From Phenylobacterium sp. (lineage in GTDB: Bacteria; Pseudomonadota; Alphaproteobacteria; Caulobacterales; Caulobacteraceae), in NCBI RefSeq assembly GCF_004299445.1, contig NZ_SCTC01000037.1, positions 62,001 through 126,000 on the forward strand: a stretch of 64,000 nt of DNA. Reading direction: 5' to 3'. Positions within the stretch are counted from its first letter, which is position 1. The number at the start of each line of letters is the position of its first letter. Below, piece by piece: positions 17,912 through 27,114 of this stretch. A model generated the notes under the pieces. It had not been told where the DNA came from. It searched no databases and saw only the letters and a list, made by a program, of their open reading frames with translations. Position numbers and translations under genes: made by a program.

Positions 17912-18856
17912 TCAGCTCACGCCCGAGGCGTTCGACGCGGGCTGGCCGGGCGCGGGGCTGCTCGGCGCAGCAGGCGCCGGAGCCGCCGCAGGGGCGCGGC
18001 TGCGGCCGCCGCCGCCGCTGCTGCGCTTCGAGGGCTCGCCTTCGACGATCAGGATGGCGTAGCTGCGCGCCGGGCCGGCCGACGCGGTCCGCACCGCGCG
18101 CGGCGCCGACGAGCGGCCGCCCGAGAGGAAGTCGTTCGTGCGCAGCGGCTTTGCCGCGGCGATCTCGGCGGCCCCGTTGCGGCGCAGCGCCAGCGACAGG
18201 TTGCCCAGGGTCGAGGCCAGCGAGAGCTTCTGCGAGTCCTCGACAGACACCTCGATGGTGGCCGTGTTGGGGCTGGCCGGCTTGTCCGACGTGGGGTCGG
18301 CGTTGAGGTCCATGCCCAGCACGCGGGCGTTCTGGACCACGACGTACGAGATGAAATTGCGCTCGGGGCCGCTGGGGGTCAGGTCGCGCAGCAGCACCAC
18401 GTCGACGTGGTCGCCGGGCAGCGCGTGGCCGCCCACGCCGCTGGCGTCGTCCACCTTCAGCGTATAGGCGCGCATGCCCTCGGCGATGGCCGCCGACACG
18501 ATCGGCCGCGAACCGGGGCCAGAGATCTTCATGGGCAGCAGGGGCTCCCGCGCCGCCAGCGGCGTCAGGGCCACGGGGGCGCCGCCCCGGTCGGCCGCCA
18601 GCACGGCGCCCACCGTCGTGAACGCGCCCTCGGGGATCGCGTCCTTCGGGGCCTTGATCACCGTCAGCATCGAGGCCTGGAGCTTCTCGCCATACTTGAT
18701 GGCGCGGCTGGTCACGACCATCGGCTCGCCCTGGACCTGCGCCTGCACGATGGGGCTCTTCGCGGCGGCGTTGGGCAGCATCACCTTCGCGACCACGAGG
18801 GCGCCCAGACCCAGGACGGCGGAAGCTGCGAGACTGACGATGGTGACGACGCGCAT
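17912..18856 (-). CDS. cpaB: Flp pilus assembly protein CpaB
   Basis: 314 aa; MRVVTIVSLAASAVLGLGALVVAKVML, SAF-like LPGDHVDVVLLRDLT, immediately upstream of cpaC. Confidence 0.92.
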   Translation of the reverse strand: MRVVTIVSLAASAVLGLGALVVAKVMLPNAAAKSPIVQAQVQGEPMVVTSRAIKYGEKLQASMLTVIKAPKDAIPEGAFTTVGAVLAADRGGAPVALTPLAAREPLLPMKISGPGSRPIVSAAIAEGMRAYTLKVDDASGVGGHALPGDHVDVVLLRDLTPSGPERNFISYVVVQNARVLGMDLNADPTSDKPASPNTATIEVSVEDSQKLSLASTLGNLSLALRRNGAAEIAAAKPLRTNDFLSGGRSSAPRAVRTASAGPARSYAILIVEGEPSKRSSGGGGRSRAPAAAPAPAAPSSPAPGQPASNASGVS

Positions 18857-19041
18857 GCGCTGATCCGGCCAACACTTCTTTTGTTATGCCGGGGAGTTAA
18901 CGACGACCGCCTTGCGAACTCGCCAAGAAACACAGTGAAGATCGCGGTAGGGTTTCTGAAGAACCGCCGCTGCGTGGCTGGCGCTGGAAGCGCTTCCCCC
19001 GGTAGGTTGGGCGGACAGACATCAGACAGGGAGGACGGGCG

Positions 19042-19971
19042 ATGAAGGTTCGCCGGCTGGGAAATTCGGGCCTGAAGGTCAGCGTCGTGGGGCTGGGCTG
19101 CAACAACTTCGGCATGCGCATCGACGCCGATCAGACGCAGGCCGTCGTGGACGCGGCCATCGACGCCGGCATCACGCTCTTCGACACCGCCGACATCTAC
19201 GGCGGGACCAAGTCGGAGGAGTTCCTGGGGAAGGCGCTAGGCAAGCGCCGCCACGACATCGTGCTGGCCACCAAGTTCGGCATGCGGATCGGCGGCGACC
19301 CCAAGAAGCAGGGCGGCGCACGCAAGTGGATCATGCAGGCGGTGGAGGACAGCCTGCGCCGGCTGGGCACGGACTACATCGACCTCTATCAGCACCACCA
19401 GCCCGACCCGGACACCCCCGTCGACGAGACGCTGCGGGCGCTGGACGACCTCGTGTCGCAGGGCAAGGTCCGCTACCTCGGCAACTCGAACTACACCGGC
19501 TGGCAGATCGCCGACGCCGACTGGACGGCGGCGGGCGGAACCCGCTTCGTCTCGGCCCAGAACCTCTATTCGCTGCTGGAGCGTGACGTGGAGCGCGAGG
19601 TGCTGCCGGCGTGCGAACACTTCGGCCTGGGCTTCCTGCCGTTCTTCCCGCTGGCCTCGGGCCTGTTGAGCGGGAAGTACCGCCGCGGCGAGGCCCCGCC
19701 CGAGGGCACCCGGCTGGAGGCCTGGGGCGCGCGGGGCCAGGCGGCCATGAGCGACTCCAACTTCGACAAGGTCGAGGCCTTGGAGGCGTGGGCGAAGGAG
19801 CGTGGGCATACGATCCTGGAACTCGCCTTCGCCTGGCTGCTGGGCCACGAGGTGGTGAGCTCGGTGATCGCCGGCGCCACGACCGTGGAGCAGGTGAAGA
19901 CCAACGCGGCGACGGCGGAGTGGCGCCTGACGCCGCAGGAGGTCGAAGAGGTCGGGAAGCTGGTCTCGTAG
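19042..19971 (+). CDS. aldo/keto reductase
   Basis: MKVRRLGNSGLKVSVVGLGCNNFG...DTADIYGGTKSEEFLGKAL...LATKFGM. Confidence 0.95.
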   Translation: MKVRRLGNSGLKVSVVGLGCNNFGMRIDADQTQAVVDAAIDAGITLFDTADIYGGTKSEEFLGKALGKRRHDIVLATKFGMRIGGDPKKQGGARKWIMQAVEDSLRRLGTDYIDLYQHHQPDPDTPVDETLRALDDLVSQGKVRYLGNSNYTGWQIADADWTAAGGTRFVSAQNLYSLLERDVEREVLPACEHFGLGFLPFFPLASGLLSGKYRRGEAPPEGTRLEAWGARGQAAMSDSNFDKVEALEAWAKERGHTILELAFAWLLGHEVVSSVIAGATTVEQVKTNAATAEWRLTPQEVEEVGKLVS

Positions 19972-19978
19972 GCGCCAT

Positions 19979-20028
19979 CCCTCCCCTTCATGGGGAGGGC
20001 GGCGAGCGAAGCGAGCCGGGTGGGGAGA
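19979..20028 (+). repeat. Two-hairpin intergenic repeat, first arm of inverted pair
   Basis: ccctccccttcatggggagggcggcgagcgaagcgagccgggtggggag. Confidence 0.75.
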
Positions 20029-20057
20029 CCTTGACCTCCCCAACGGCATTCCGGTTT

Positions 20058-20108
20058 CCCCACCCCGATGCGCCGACGCGCATCGACCCTTCCCATAAAG
20101 GGGAGGGA
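20058..20108 (-). repeat. Two-hairpin intergenic repeat, second arm of inverted pair
   Basis: Reverse complement ccctcccctttatgggaagggtCGATGCGC-gtcg-GCGCATCGgggtggg; same two-hairpin layout. Confidence 0.75.
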
Positions 20109-20121
20109 TGAGAGGGATGAG

Positions 20122-21330
20122 ATGTACGACCTCCTGAAAGGCCTCCGCGTGGTCGAGGGCTCGGCTTTCGTGGCCGCGCCCACCTGCGGGCTCTACCTCG
20201 CCCAGATGGGCGCCGAGGTGATCCGGTTCGACAACATCGGCGGGGGGCCCGACTTCCGCCGCTGGCCGCTCGCGGACAACGGATCGAGCCTCTACTGGGA
20301 AGGCCTGAACAAGGGCAAGAAGTCGGTGGCCATCGACCTTGCCAGCCCCCAGGGCCGCGAGATCGCCCAGCGGCTGGCCGCGGCGCCCGGCGAGGACGGC
20401 GGCCTGTTCGTGACCAACTTCCCGGTCGAGGGCTTCCTCTCCTACGATAAGCTGAAGGCCCTGCGGGACGACCTCATCTGCGTCCGCGTCATGGGCTGGG
20501 CCGATGGCTCGCAGGGCATGGACTACACGATCAACTCGGCGCTGGGCCTGCCGCTGATGACCGGGCCTGTGGGCGACGAGCGGCCGGTGAACCATGTGCT
20601 GGCCGCCTGGGACCTGCTGACCGGCGCCTACTGCGCGTTCTCGATGGTCTCGGCGCTGCTGGCGCGGATGCGCGGCATGGGCGGGCGCGAGATCCGCGCG
20701 CCGCTGAGCGATATCGGCGCGGCCACCATGGCCAACCTGGGCTTCTCGGCCGAGACGATGCTGACGGGGCATCAGCGGCCGCGGATGGGCAACGACGTGT
20801 TCGGCGCCTTCGGCCGCGACTTCACCACCAGGGACGGCGAGAAGCTGATGCTGCTCTGCATCACGCCGAAGCAGTGGGAGAAGGCGCTGGACGTGCTGGG
20901 CATCGGCGCGGGCGTGGCGGCGGTCGAGGCCGACCTGGGCGTCTCGTTCGCCAAGGACGAGGGCCTGCGGTTCACGCACCGAGCGCGGCTGTATCCGCTG
21001 TTCGAGCAGGCGTTCGCGGCGAAGACGGCGGCCGAGCTGACGCCGGCCTTCGACGCCGGGGGCGTCACCTGGGGCAGCTACCAGACCATGGAGGCGGCGC
21101 TGAACGATCCCCGCCTCTTCAAGGACAATCCGATGTTCGAGTCGGTGACGCATCCCTCGGGGCTGACCTATCCGGCGCCGGGGGCGATGGGCACGATCCC
21201 GCAGGACGTCCGCCGGCCGGTGGCGCCGGCGCCGAAGCTGGGCCAGCACACCGACGAGGTGCTGGCCGAGGTGCTGGGCCTGAGCAGCGGCGAGATCGCC
21301 AGGCTGCACGACGCGAACGTCGTGGCCTAG
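20122..21330 (+). CDS. CaiB/BaiF (family III) CoA transferase
   Basis: Start MYDLLKGLRVVEGSAFVAAPTCGLYLAQMGAEVIRFDNIGGGPDFRRWP; KGKKSVAIDLASPQGREIAQRL. Confidence 0.95.
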   Translation: MYDLLKGLRVVEGSAFVAAPTCGLYLAQMGAEVIRFDNIGGGPDFRRWPLADNGSSLYWEGLNKGKKSVAIDLASPQGREIAQRLAAAPGEDGGLFVTNFPVEGFLSYDKLKALRDDLICVRVMGWADGSQGMDYTINSALGLPLMTGPVGDERPVNHVLAAWDLLTGAYCAFSMVSALLARMRGMGGREIRAPLSDIGAATMANLGFSAETMLTGHQRPRMGNDVFGAFGRDFTTRDGEKLMLLCITPKQWEKALDVLGIGAGVAAVEADLGVSFAKDEGLRFTHRARLYPLFEQAFAAKTAAELTPAFDAGGVTWGSYQTMEAALNDPRLFKDNPMFESVTHPSGLTYPAPGAMGTIPQDVRRPVAPAPKLGQHTDEVLAEVLGLSSGEIARLHDANVVA

Positions 21331-21360
21331 GAACGCTGTCCGCCTGGGGGACGTGCGCCG

Positions 21361-22344
21361 CTAGTCGTTGCGGCGCAAGTGCGTACGGACCGCGCGGACG
21401 TAATCCTCGGCGTGGGTGGCGGGCATGGCGTGTCCGGCGTCCGCCACCACCACCAGCGCCGCCGCCGGCATGCGGGCCACCAGCGGCTTCAGAACGTCGG
21501 CGGTCATCTCGTCGTACTCACCGGTGACCACCAAGGTCGGCTGGGTCACGCGCGGCAGCAGCGGCTCGCCGTCGTAGGTCTTGAGGCTGCCGGTCGCGCG
21601 GATTTCGCCCGGGCCCCACATGGTCTGGTACAACCGCTCGCTCAGGCCCACGCTTTTGTTCTGGGCATAGGCGCGCAGGTAGGCCGGCGGCGGTCGGCGT
21701 GTGGCGTACTGGCGGTAGAAGACGGCCATCGCCTTGCCGTACTCGGGATTGGCGGTGTCACCAGCGGCTTCCAGACGATTGATGGTCGCGACCACGTCCG
21801 GCGGGAGTTTCGCGAGCTGCGCCAGCGTGCTGCGCGTCCAACTCGCGGTCGAGATCAGGGGGCTGCCGAGGGTCAGACTCTTCAGGCCGCCGGGCTGGCG
21901 GGCGGCGTATTCCAGCGCCACGGTCGAGCCCCACGAATGGCCCACAAGATGCAGGCGGGGCAGGTCGAGCGCGGCGCGGATGGCGTCGACCTCGGAGACG
22001 AACCGCTCGACGGTCCAGTTGGCCGGATCGCCCGGGCGGTCGGATTGGCCGGAATCCAGCTGGTCGTAGAGGATCACGGCGCGGTCGTCGGTCATAGTCA
22101 ACGACGGCAGGAAGTAGAGGTGGCTGCCCCCCGGGCCGCCGTGGATGCAGACGACAGGCACCTTGGGCGCCTTCAGGTCGCCGTTCACGCGCACATAGAT
22201 CTTGCCGCCGCGCACCGGGACCATCAGCTCGCGATCCGGCGCGGGCGGGGTCCAGTCGGTCTGTGCGAGCGCGCTGGGCGCGGCGGCCGCGCCGGCGAGA
22301 CCCAGCAGGAAGCTCCGGCGGTCGAATGTCCCTTTGAGCGGCAT
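21361..22344 (-). CDS. alpha/beta hydrolase (proline iminopeptidase-like), Tat signal
   Basis: MPLKGTFDRRSFLLGLAGAAAAPSALA twin-arginine signal; VVCIHGGPGGSHLYFL, HLVGHSWGSTVALEYA. Confidence 0.92.
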   Translation of the reverse strand: MPLKGTFDRRSFLLGLAGAAAAPSALAQTDWTPPAPDRELMVPVRGGKIYVRVNGDLKAPKVPVVCIHGGPGGSHLYFLPSLTMTDDRAVILYDQLDSGQSDRPGDPANWTVERFVSEVDAIRAALDLPRLHLVGHSWGSTVALEYAARQPGGLKSLTLGSPLISTASWTRSTLAQLAKLPPDVVATINRLEAAGDTANPEYGKAMAVFYRQYATRRPPPAYLRAYAQNKSVGLSERLYQTMWGPGEIRATGSLKTYDGEPLLPRVTQPTLVVTGEYDEMTADVLKPLVARMPAAALVVVADAGHAMPATHAEDYVRAVRTHLRRND

Positions 22345-22351
22345 GCGCCGC

Positions 22352-24004
22352 CTAGGCCGTCTGCTGGAGGACAAGGCCGAGCTCGGCGATCATCGTCTCG
22401 CGCATGGCGAACTTCTGAACCTTGCCGGTGACCGTGGTGGGGAAGCCGTCGACGAACTTGATGTGGCGCGGAATCTTATAGTGGGCGATCTGGCCGCGGC
22501 AGAACTCGCGCACCGCTTCGTCCTCCAGCGTTTCGCCGGGCTTCAGCACGATCCAGGCGCAGATCTCCTCGCCATACCTGGGATCGGGGACCCCGATCAC
22601 CTGGACGTCCTGGATCGCCGGGTGGCGGTAGAGGAACTCCTCGATCTCGCGCGGATAGATGTTCTCGCCGCCGCGGATGACCATGTCCTTGATCCGGCCC
22701 ACGACGTTGCCGTAGCCCTCGTCGTCGATCACGCCCAGGTCGCCGGTGTGCATCCAGCCGCCGCTGTCGATCGCCTCGGCCGTCCTCTCGGGATCGTCCC
22801 AGTAGCCCAGCATCACCGAGTAGCCGCGGGTGCAGAACTCGCCCGGTTCGCCCCGCGGGGTCACCCGGCCCTCGGAGTCGACCACCTTCACCTCCAGGTG
22901 CGGGTGCACCCGCCCGACCGTAGAGACCCGGCGTTCCAGGCTGTCGTCGGCGCTCGTCTGCCAGCTGACGGGCGAGGTTTCGGTCATGCCGTAGACGTTG
23001 GTCACCTGGACCATGTTCATGCGCTCGATCACCTGGCGCATGACTTCGATAGGACACGGCGACCCGCCCATGGCGCCGGTGCGCAGCGAGCTCAGGTCAT
23101 GGTCGGCGAATCCGGGCAGCGCGAGCATGGCGATGAACATGGTCGGCACGCCGAACAGGGCCACGCAGCGCTCGGCCGCGACGGCCTCGAGCGCCGCCGC
23201 CGGGTCGAATCCCTCGCTGGGATAGACCATCGTGGCCCCGTGGGTGACGCAGCCCAGGTTGCCGATGACCATGCCGAAGCAGTGGTATAGCGGCACCGGG
23301 ATGCAGACCGCCTCGCCCGGCTGGAGGCGCATCGCCTCGCCGGTGAAGAAGCCGTTGTTCAGGATGTTGTGGTGGCTGAGCGTGGCGCCTTTCGGGAAGC
23401 CGGTGGTGCCGCTGGTGAACTGGATGTTGATCGGGTCGTCGAACTGCAGGGTCGGCCCGATTTCGGCCAGGCGGGCGCGGTCGGCGCGCTTGGCGGTGCC
23501 TTCGATGTGGGGGAAGGACTGGCAGCCGCGGTGCGGGTCGTCGCCGATGGTGATCACCGCCTCGACGGTCGGCAGCCGGTGGGCTTCGCGCAGCTGGCGC
23601 ACCATGGCCAAGTATTCGCTGGTCTTATGGCGCACCGCGATGACCAGGGCGCGGCAGCCCACCTTGTTGATGGCGTACTCGGCTTCGCTCAGGCGATAGG
23701 CCGGGTTGATGTTGACCAGGATCATCCCCGCCTTCGCTGTGGCGAACTGGGTGATCGTCCATTCGGCGCAGTTGGGCGCCCAGATCCCCACCCGGTCGCC
23801 CGGCTCCAGCCCCAGCGCCAGAAGGCCGGCCGCGAACGCGTCGACCCGGTCCTTCAGCTGGGCATAGGTCCAGCGGACGCCCTGATGGCGCGAGACCAGT
23901 GCGACATTGTCGGGCCAGGCCGCGCAGGTCTCGTCGAACAGCGCCCCGATCGTCTTGCCGATCAATGGCTGCGTGCTGGCCCCATGGACGTAGCTGAGCG
24001 CCAT
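22352..24004 (-). CDS. AMP-binding protein / fatty-acyl-CoA synthetase
   Basis: [66 protein letters not shown]. Confidence 0.96.
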   Translation of the reverse strand: MALSYVHGASTQPLIGKTIGALFDETCAAWPDNVALVSRHQGVRWTYAQLKDRVDAFAAGLLALGLEPGDRVGIWAPNCAEWTITQFATAKAGMILVNINPAYRLSEAEYAINKVGCRALVIAVRHKTSEYLAMVRQLREAHRLPTVEAVITIGDDPHRGCQSFPHIEGTAKRADRARLAEIGPTLQFDDPINIQFTSGTTGFPKGATLSHHNILNNGFFTGEAMRLQPGEAVCIPVPLYHCFGMVIGNLGCVTHGATMVYPSEGFDPAAALEAVAAERCVALFGVPTMFIAMLALPGFADHDLSSLRTGAMGGSPCPIEVMRQVIERMNMVQVTNVYGMTETSPVSWQTSADDSLERRVSTVGRVHPHLEVKVVDSEGRVTPRGEPGEFCTRGYSVMLGYWDDPERTAEAIDSGGWMHTGDLGVIDDEGYGNVVGRIKDMVIRGGENIYPREIEEFLYRHPAIQDVQVIGVPDPRYGEEICAWIVLKPGETLEDEAVREFCRGQIAHYKIPRHIKFVDGFPTTVTGKVQKFAMRETMIAELGLVLQQTA

Positions 24005-24117
24005 CGTCCGCCTCCCCTTGTTTTGGCGAGGATGGCGGCGGGACGGTCTGGTGTCATCTGCTTAGAGGCGGTGCGGTGGTCTAGGCTCACGCAGCGTTCC
24101 CGTGGCAGAGAGCGAGG

Positions 24118-25269
24118 GTGAGCCAGGAAACCTTTCCCGAGATCCGTGAGGCGGTGCGCAAGCTGTGCGCGCGCTTCCCCGGCGCCTACTGGCGCGAGCT
24201 GGACCGTGAGCGGGCGTACCCGACCGCGTTCGTCCAGGCCCTGACCGAGGCGGGGTTCCTCTCGGTGCTGATACCCGAGGAGTACGGGGGCTCGGGCCTT
24301 GGCCTCGCGGCCGCCAACGCGGTGCTGGAGGAGATCCATCGCTCGGGCTGCAACGGCGGCGCCTGCCACGCCCAGATGTACACCATGGGCACGGTGCTGC
24401 GGCACGGGACGCCGGCGCAGAAGCAGGCCTACCTGCCGAAGATCGCCACGGGCGAGCTGCGGCTGCAGGCGTTCGGCGTGACCGAGCCCGACGCCGGCAC
24501 TGACACCACCCGCATCACCACCTTCGCCCGGAAGGTCGGCGACAAGTACGTCGTGAATGGCCGGAAGCTGTGGATCAGCCGGGCCGAGCATTCCGACCTG
24601 ATGGTGCTGCTCTGCCGGACCAGCCCGCGTGACGAGGCCAAAACCTCGGCCGGGATGAGCGTGCTGCTGGTCGACATGCGGACGGCGAAGGGGAACGGCC
24701 TGACCATCACGCCGGTCCGAACCATGCTGAACCACGCCACCACCGAGCTGTTGTTCGAGGATCTCGAGGTGCCCGCCGAGAATCTCGTCGGCGAGGAGGG
24801 CAAGGGCTTCAAATACATCCTGGACGGCATGAACGCCGAGCGGATCCTGATCGCGTCGGAGTGCATCGGCGACGCCAAGTTCTTCATCGACCGGGCCAGC
24901 CAGTACGCCAAGGACCGCGTGGTGTTCGGTCGCCCGATCGGCGAGAACCAGGGCGTGCAGTTCCCGCTCGCGCGGGCCTACGTCCAGATGACCAGCGCCA
25001 GCCTGATGGTCGACAAGGCCGCCGCCCTGTTCGAGGCCGGCGAGCCGTGCGGCACCGAGGCCAACATGGCCAAGCTCGTGGCCTCCGAGGCCAGCTGGTT
25101 CGCCGCCGACATGGCCATCCAGACCCACGGCGGCTTCGGCTTCGCCGAGGAGTACGACATCGAGCGAAAGTTCCGCGAAACGCGCCTCTACCAGGTGGCG
25201 CCGATCTCCACGAACCTGATCCTCAGCCACGTGGCCACCCACGTGCTGGGCCAGCCGAAGAGCTTCTGA
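24118..25269 (+). CDS. acyl-CoA dehydrogenase
   Basis: LQAFGVTEPDAGTDTTRITTFA; FGRPIGENQGVQFPLARAY; TQTHGGFGFAEEYDIERKFRE-like C-terminus; GTG start. Confidence 0.95.
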   Translation: MSQETFPEIREAVRKLCARFPGAYWRELDRERAYPTAFVQALTEAGFLSVLIPEEYGGSGLGLAAANAVLEEIHRSGCNGGACHAQMYTMGTVLRHGTPAQKQAYLPKIATGELRLQAFGVTEPDAGTDTTRITTFARKVGDKYVVNGRKLWISRAEHSDLMVLLCRTSPRDEAKTSAGMSVLLVDMRTAKGNGLTITPVRTMLNHATTELLFEDLEVPAENLVGEEGKGFKYILDGMNAERILIASECIGDAKFFIDRASQYAKDRVVFGRPIGENQGVQFPLARAYVQMTSASLMVDKAAALFEAGEPCGTEANMAKLVASEASWFAADMAIQTHGGFGFAEEYDIERKFRETRLYQVAPISTNLILSHVATHVLGQPKSF

Positions 25270-25282
25270 CGCGAGGTCTGTT

Positions 25283-25426
25283 GGCGCGCCAGCGCCGAAA
25301 GAAATTGACCACGAACCACACGAACCACACGAACGGGGCCTGCCGATCAGCGCGGCGTGCGGGTAGATCGCGGGTTGGTGTGGTTCGTGTGGTTCGTGGT
25401 TCAACTGGACAGCGCCTGCGGCGCGC
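25283..25426. repeat. Large imperfect inverted repeat with CCACGAACCACACGAACCACACGAAC arms
   Basis: Left arm 25283-25334, right arm 25374-25426; near-identical over about 26 bp, with G/C-rich outer ends gcgcgcc. Confidence 0.85.
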
Positions 25427-25439
25427 AGAGGGTAAGACG

Positions 25440-26222
25440 ATGGCCTACGAGACGATCAAGGTGAGCGAGCCCGAGGCCGGGATCACCGTCATCACCTTCG
25501 CCCGGCCGGAGGTGGCCAATGCACTCTCGACCCAGATGGGCCGCGAGCTGCTGGACATCTGGAGCCAGTTGCGCTCGGCGGACGGCCTGCGCTGCGTGAT
25601 CCTGAGCGGCGAGGGCAAGCATTTCCAGGCCGGCGCCGACCTCAAGGAGCGCAACGGCATGAGCGACGAGACGTGGGCCGAGCAGCACCGGCTGTTCGAG
25701 GCCATGATCCGCGCCCAGCTGGCCTGTCCGGTTCCGGTGATCGCCGCGGTGCAGGGCGCGGCCATGGGCGGCGGCTGCGAGATGACGCTGGCCTGCGACT
25801 TCGCCTACGCCGCCGAGGGCGCGCGGTTCGGCCTGCCGGAAGCGGGCCTGGGCATCCTGCCGGGCCTGGGCGGGACGCAGCTGCTGACGCGGGCGGTCGG
25901 TCCCCGTCGGGCCATCGAACTGCTGACGACGGCCCAGCCGTTCAGCGCCGCGCAGGCGCTGGAGTGGGGCCTGGTGAGCGGCGTGGTGGCGCCCGAAGCG
26001 CTGATGGACACGGTGCTGGGCGTCGCCCGGGTGATCGCCAGCAAGGCGCCGCTGTCGGTGCGCGGCGCCAAGCGGGTGGTGCACGAAGGCCAGGACCTGG
26101 ATCTGAAGCGCGCCATGGACCTGGAGCTGTCGATCTACAACCAGCTCTTCACCACCCAGGACCGCCGCGAAGGCGTCGGCAGCTTCAACGAGAAGCGCAC
26201 CCCGGTGTTCGAGGGGAAGTAG
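25440..26222 (+). CDS. enoyl-CoA hydratase/isomerase family protein
   Basis: Start MAYETIKVSEPEAGITVITFARPEVANALS within ORF 24861..26222; VQGAAMGGGCEMTLACDFAYAAEGARFGLPEAGLGILPGLGGTQ. Confidence 0.95.
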   Translation: MAYETIKVSEPEAGITVITFARPEVANALSTQMGRELLDIWSQLRSADGLRCVILSGEGKHFQAGADLKERNGMSDETWAEQHRLFEAMIRAQLACPVPVIAAVQGAAMGGGCEMTLACDFAYAAEGARFGLPEAGLGILPGLGGTQLLTRAVGPRRAIELLTTAQPFSAAQALEWGLVSGVVAPEALMDTVLGVARVIASKAPLSVRGAKRVVHEGQDLDLKRAMDLELSIYNQLFTTQDRREGVGSFNEKRTPVFEGK

Positions 26223-26259
26223 GCGCGCTACGGTCCTCCCGACAACAAGGGAGGACGGC

Positions 26260-27114
26260 ATGATCCGGAGAGGCCGGCCCTATCTGGAATATCGCACGGA
26301 GCCGGCGGGAGAGGCGACCGAGCAGCTGGAGCGTGAGGGCTACACGATCGTCCGGGGGCTGTTGTCGCCGGACGAGGTGGCCGAGCTCGCGGCCGATGTG
26401 GCGCGGGTCTACGACACCGAGCCCGAGGACCAGCGCAGCGGCGCGCCGCCCGAGGACCGAGACATGTTCCGCTATGCGATGCTGAACCGCAGCGCCGCGG
26501 CGCAGAAGGCGGTGGCGAATCCGAAGCTGCTGGCCGTGATCGAGCCGCTGCTGGGCGAGGACTGCCACGTGATCGCCAACACGGCCTGGCGCAACCCGGC
26601 GGGACAACCGGGCGGCCACGGCGGGCAGAACTGGCACATCGACGCCGGGCCGCACGTGCCGCTGCCCGATGGCGTGCGCTGGCCGGCGGACATCCCGCAT
26701 CCGGTATTCGCCGTCGGCGTCCACATCTATCTGCAGGACTGTGCGCTGGAGGATGGGCCCACGGGCGTGATCCCGGGCAGTCACCTGTCGGGCAGGCCGC
26801 CGCCGCAGGACCGCACCATGGACAGCGACCTGACCTACGAAGGCCGGGGCGTCGTGCCCTTCATCGTGAGGGCCGGCGACGCGGGCTTCTTCGTGTCCGA
26901 TGTCTGGCACCGGCGGATGCCGACGAAGCTGGGCGCCGATCGGGGCCGGTTCTTCCTGCAGGCGCACTATGGCCGCCGAGACATCGCTCAGCGAATCCTG
27001 CCGACCCGGGACGCCAACCATCTGTCGCCGGAGGCCGTGGCGCGCGCCCATGCCGGCGCCGAGCGCGAGCGCAGGGTCGTAGGGCTGCATCCGCCGTTCT
27101 TCTACGACGGGTAG
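26260..27114 (+). CDS. phytanoyl-CoA dioxygenase family protein
   Basis: LEREGYTIVRGLLSPDEVAELAADV; NWHIDAGPHVPLPDG (HxD); GVIPGSHLSGR. Confidence 0.88.
   Translation: MIRRGRPYLEYRTEPAGEATEQLEREGYTIVRGLLSPDEVAELAADVARVYDTEPEDQRSGAPPEDRDMFRYAMLNRSAAAQKAVANPKLLAVIEPLLGEDCHVIANTAWRNPAGQPGGHGGQNWHIDAGPHVPLPDGVRWPADIPHPVFAVGVHIYLQDCALEDGPTGVIPGSHLSGRPPPQDRTMDSDLTYEGRGVVPFIVRAGDAGFFVSDVWHRRMPTKLGADRGRFFLQAHYGRRDIAQRILPTRDANHLSPEAVARAHAGAERERRVVGLHPPFFYDG

Noticed and set aside
25310-25400. Possible CRISPR-like or simple tandem repeat (accacacgaaccacacgaac)
   Set aside because: Units lack unique spacers and occur as an inverted pair; treated as a dispersed MITE/REP-like element instead.
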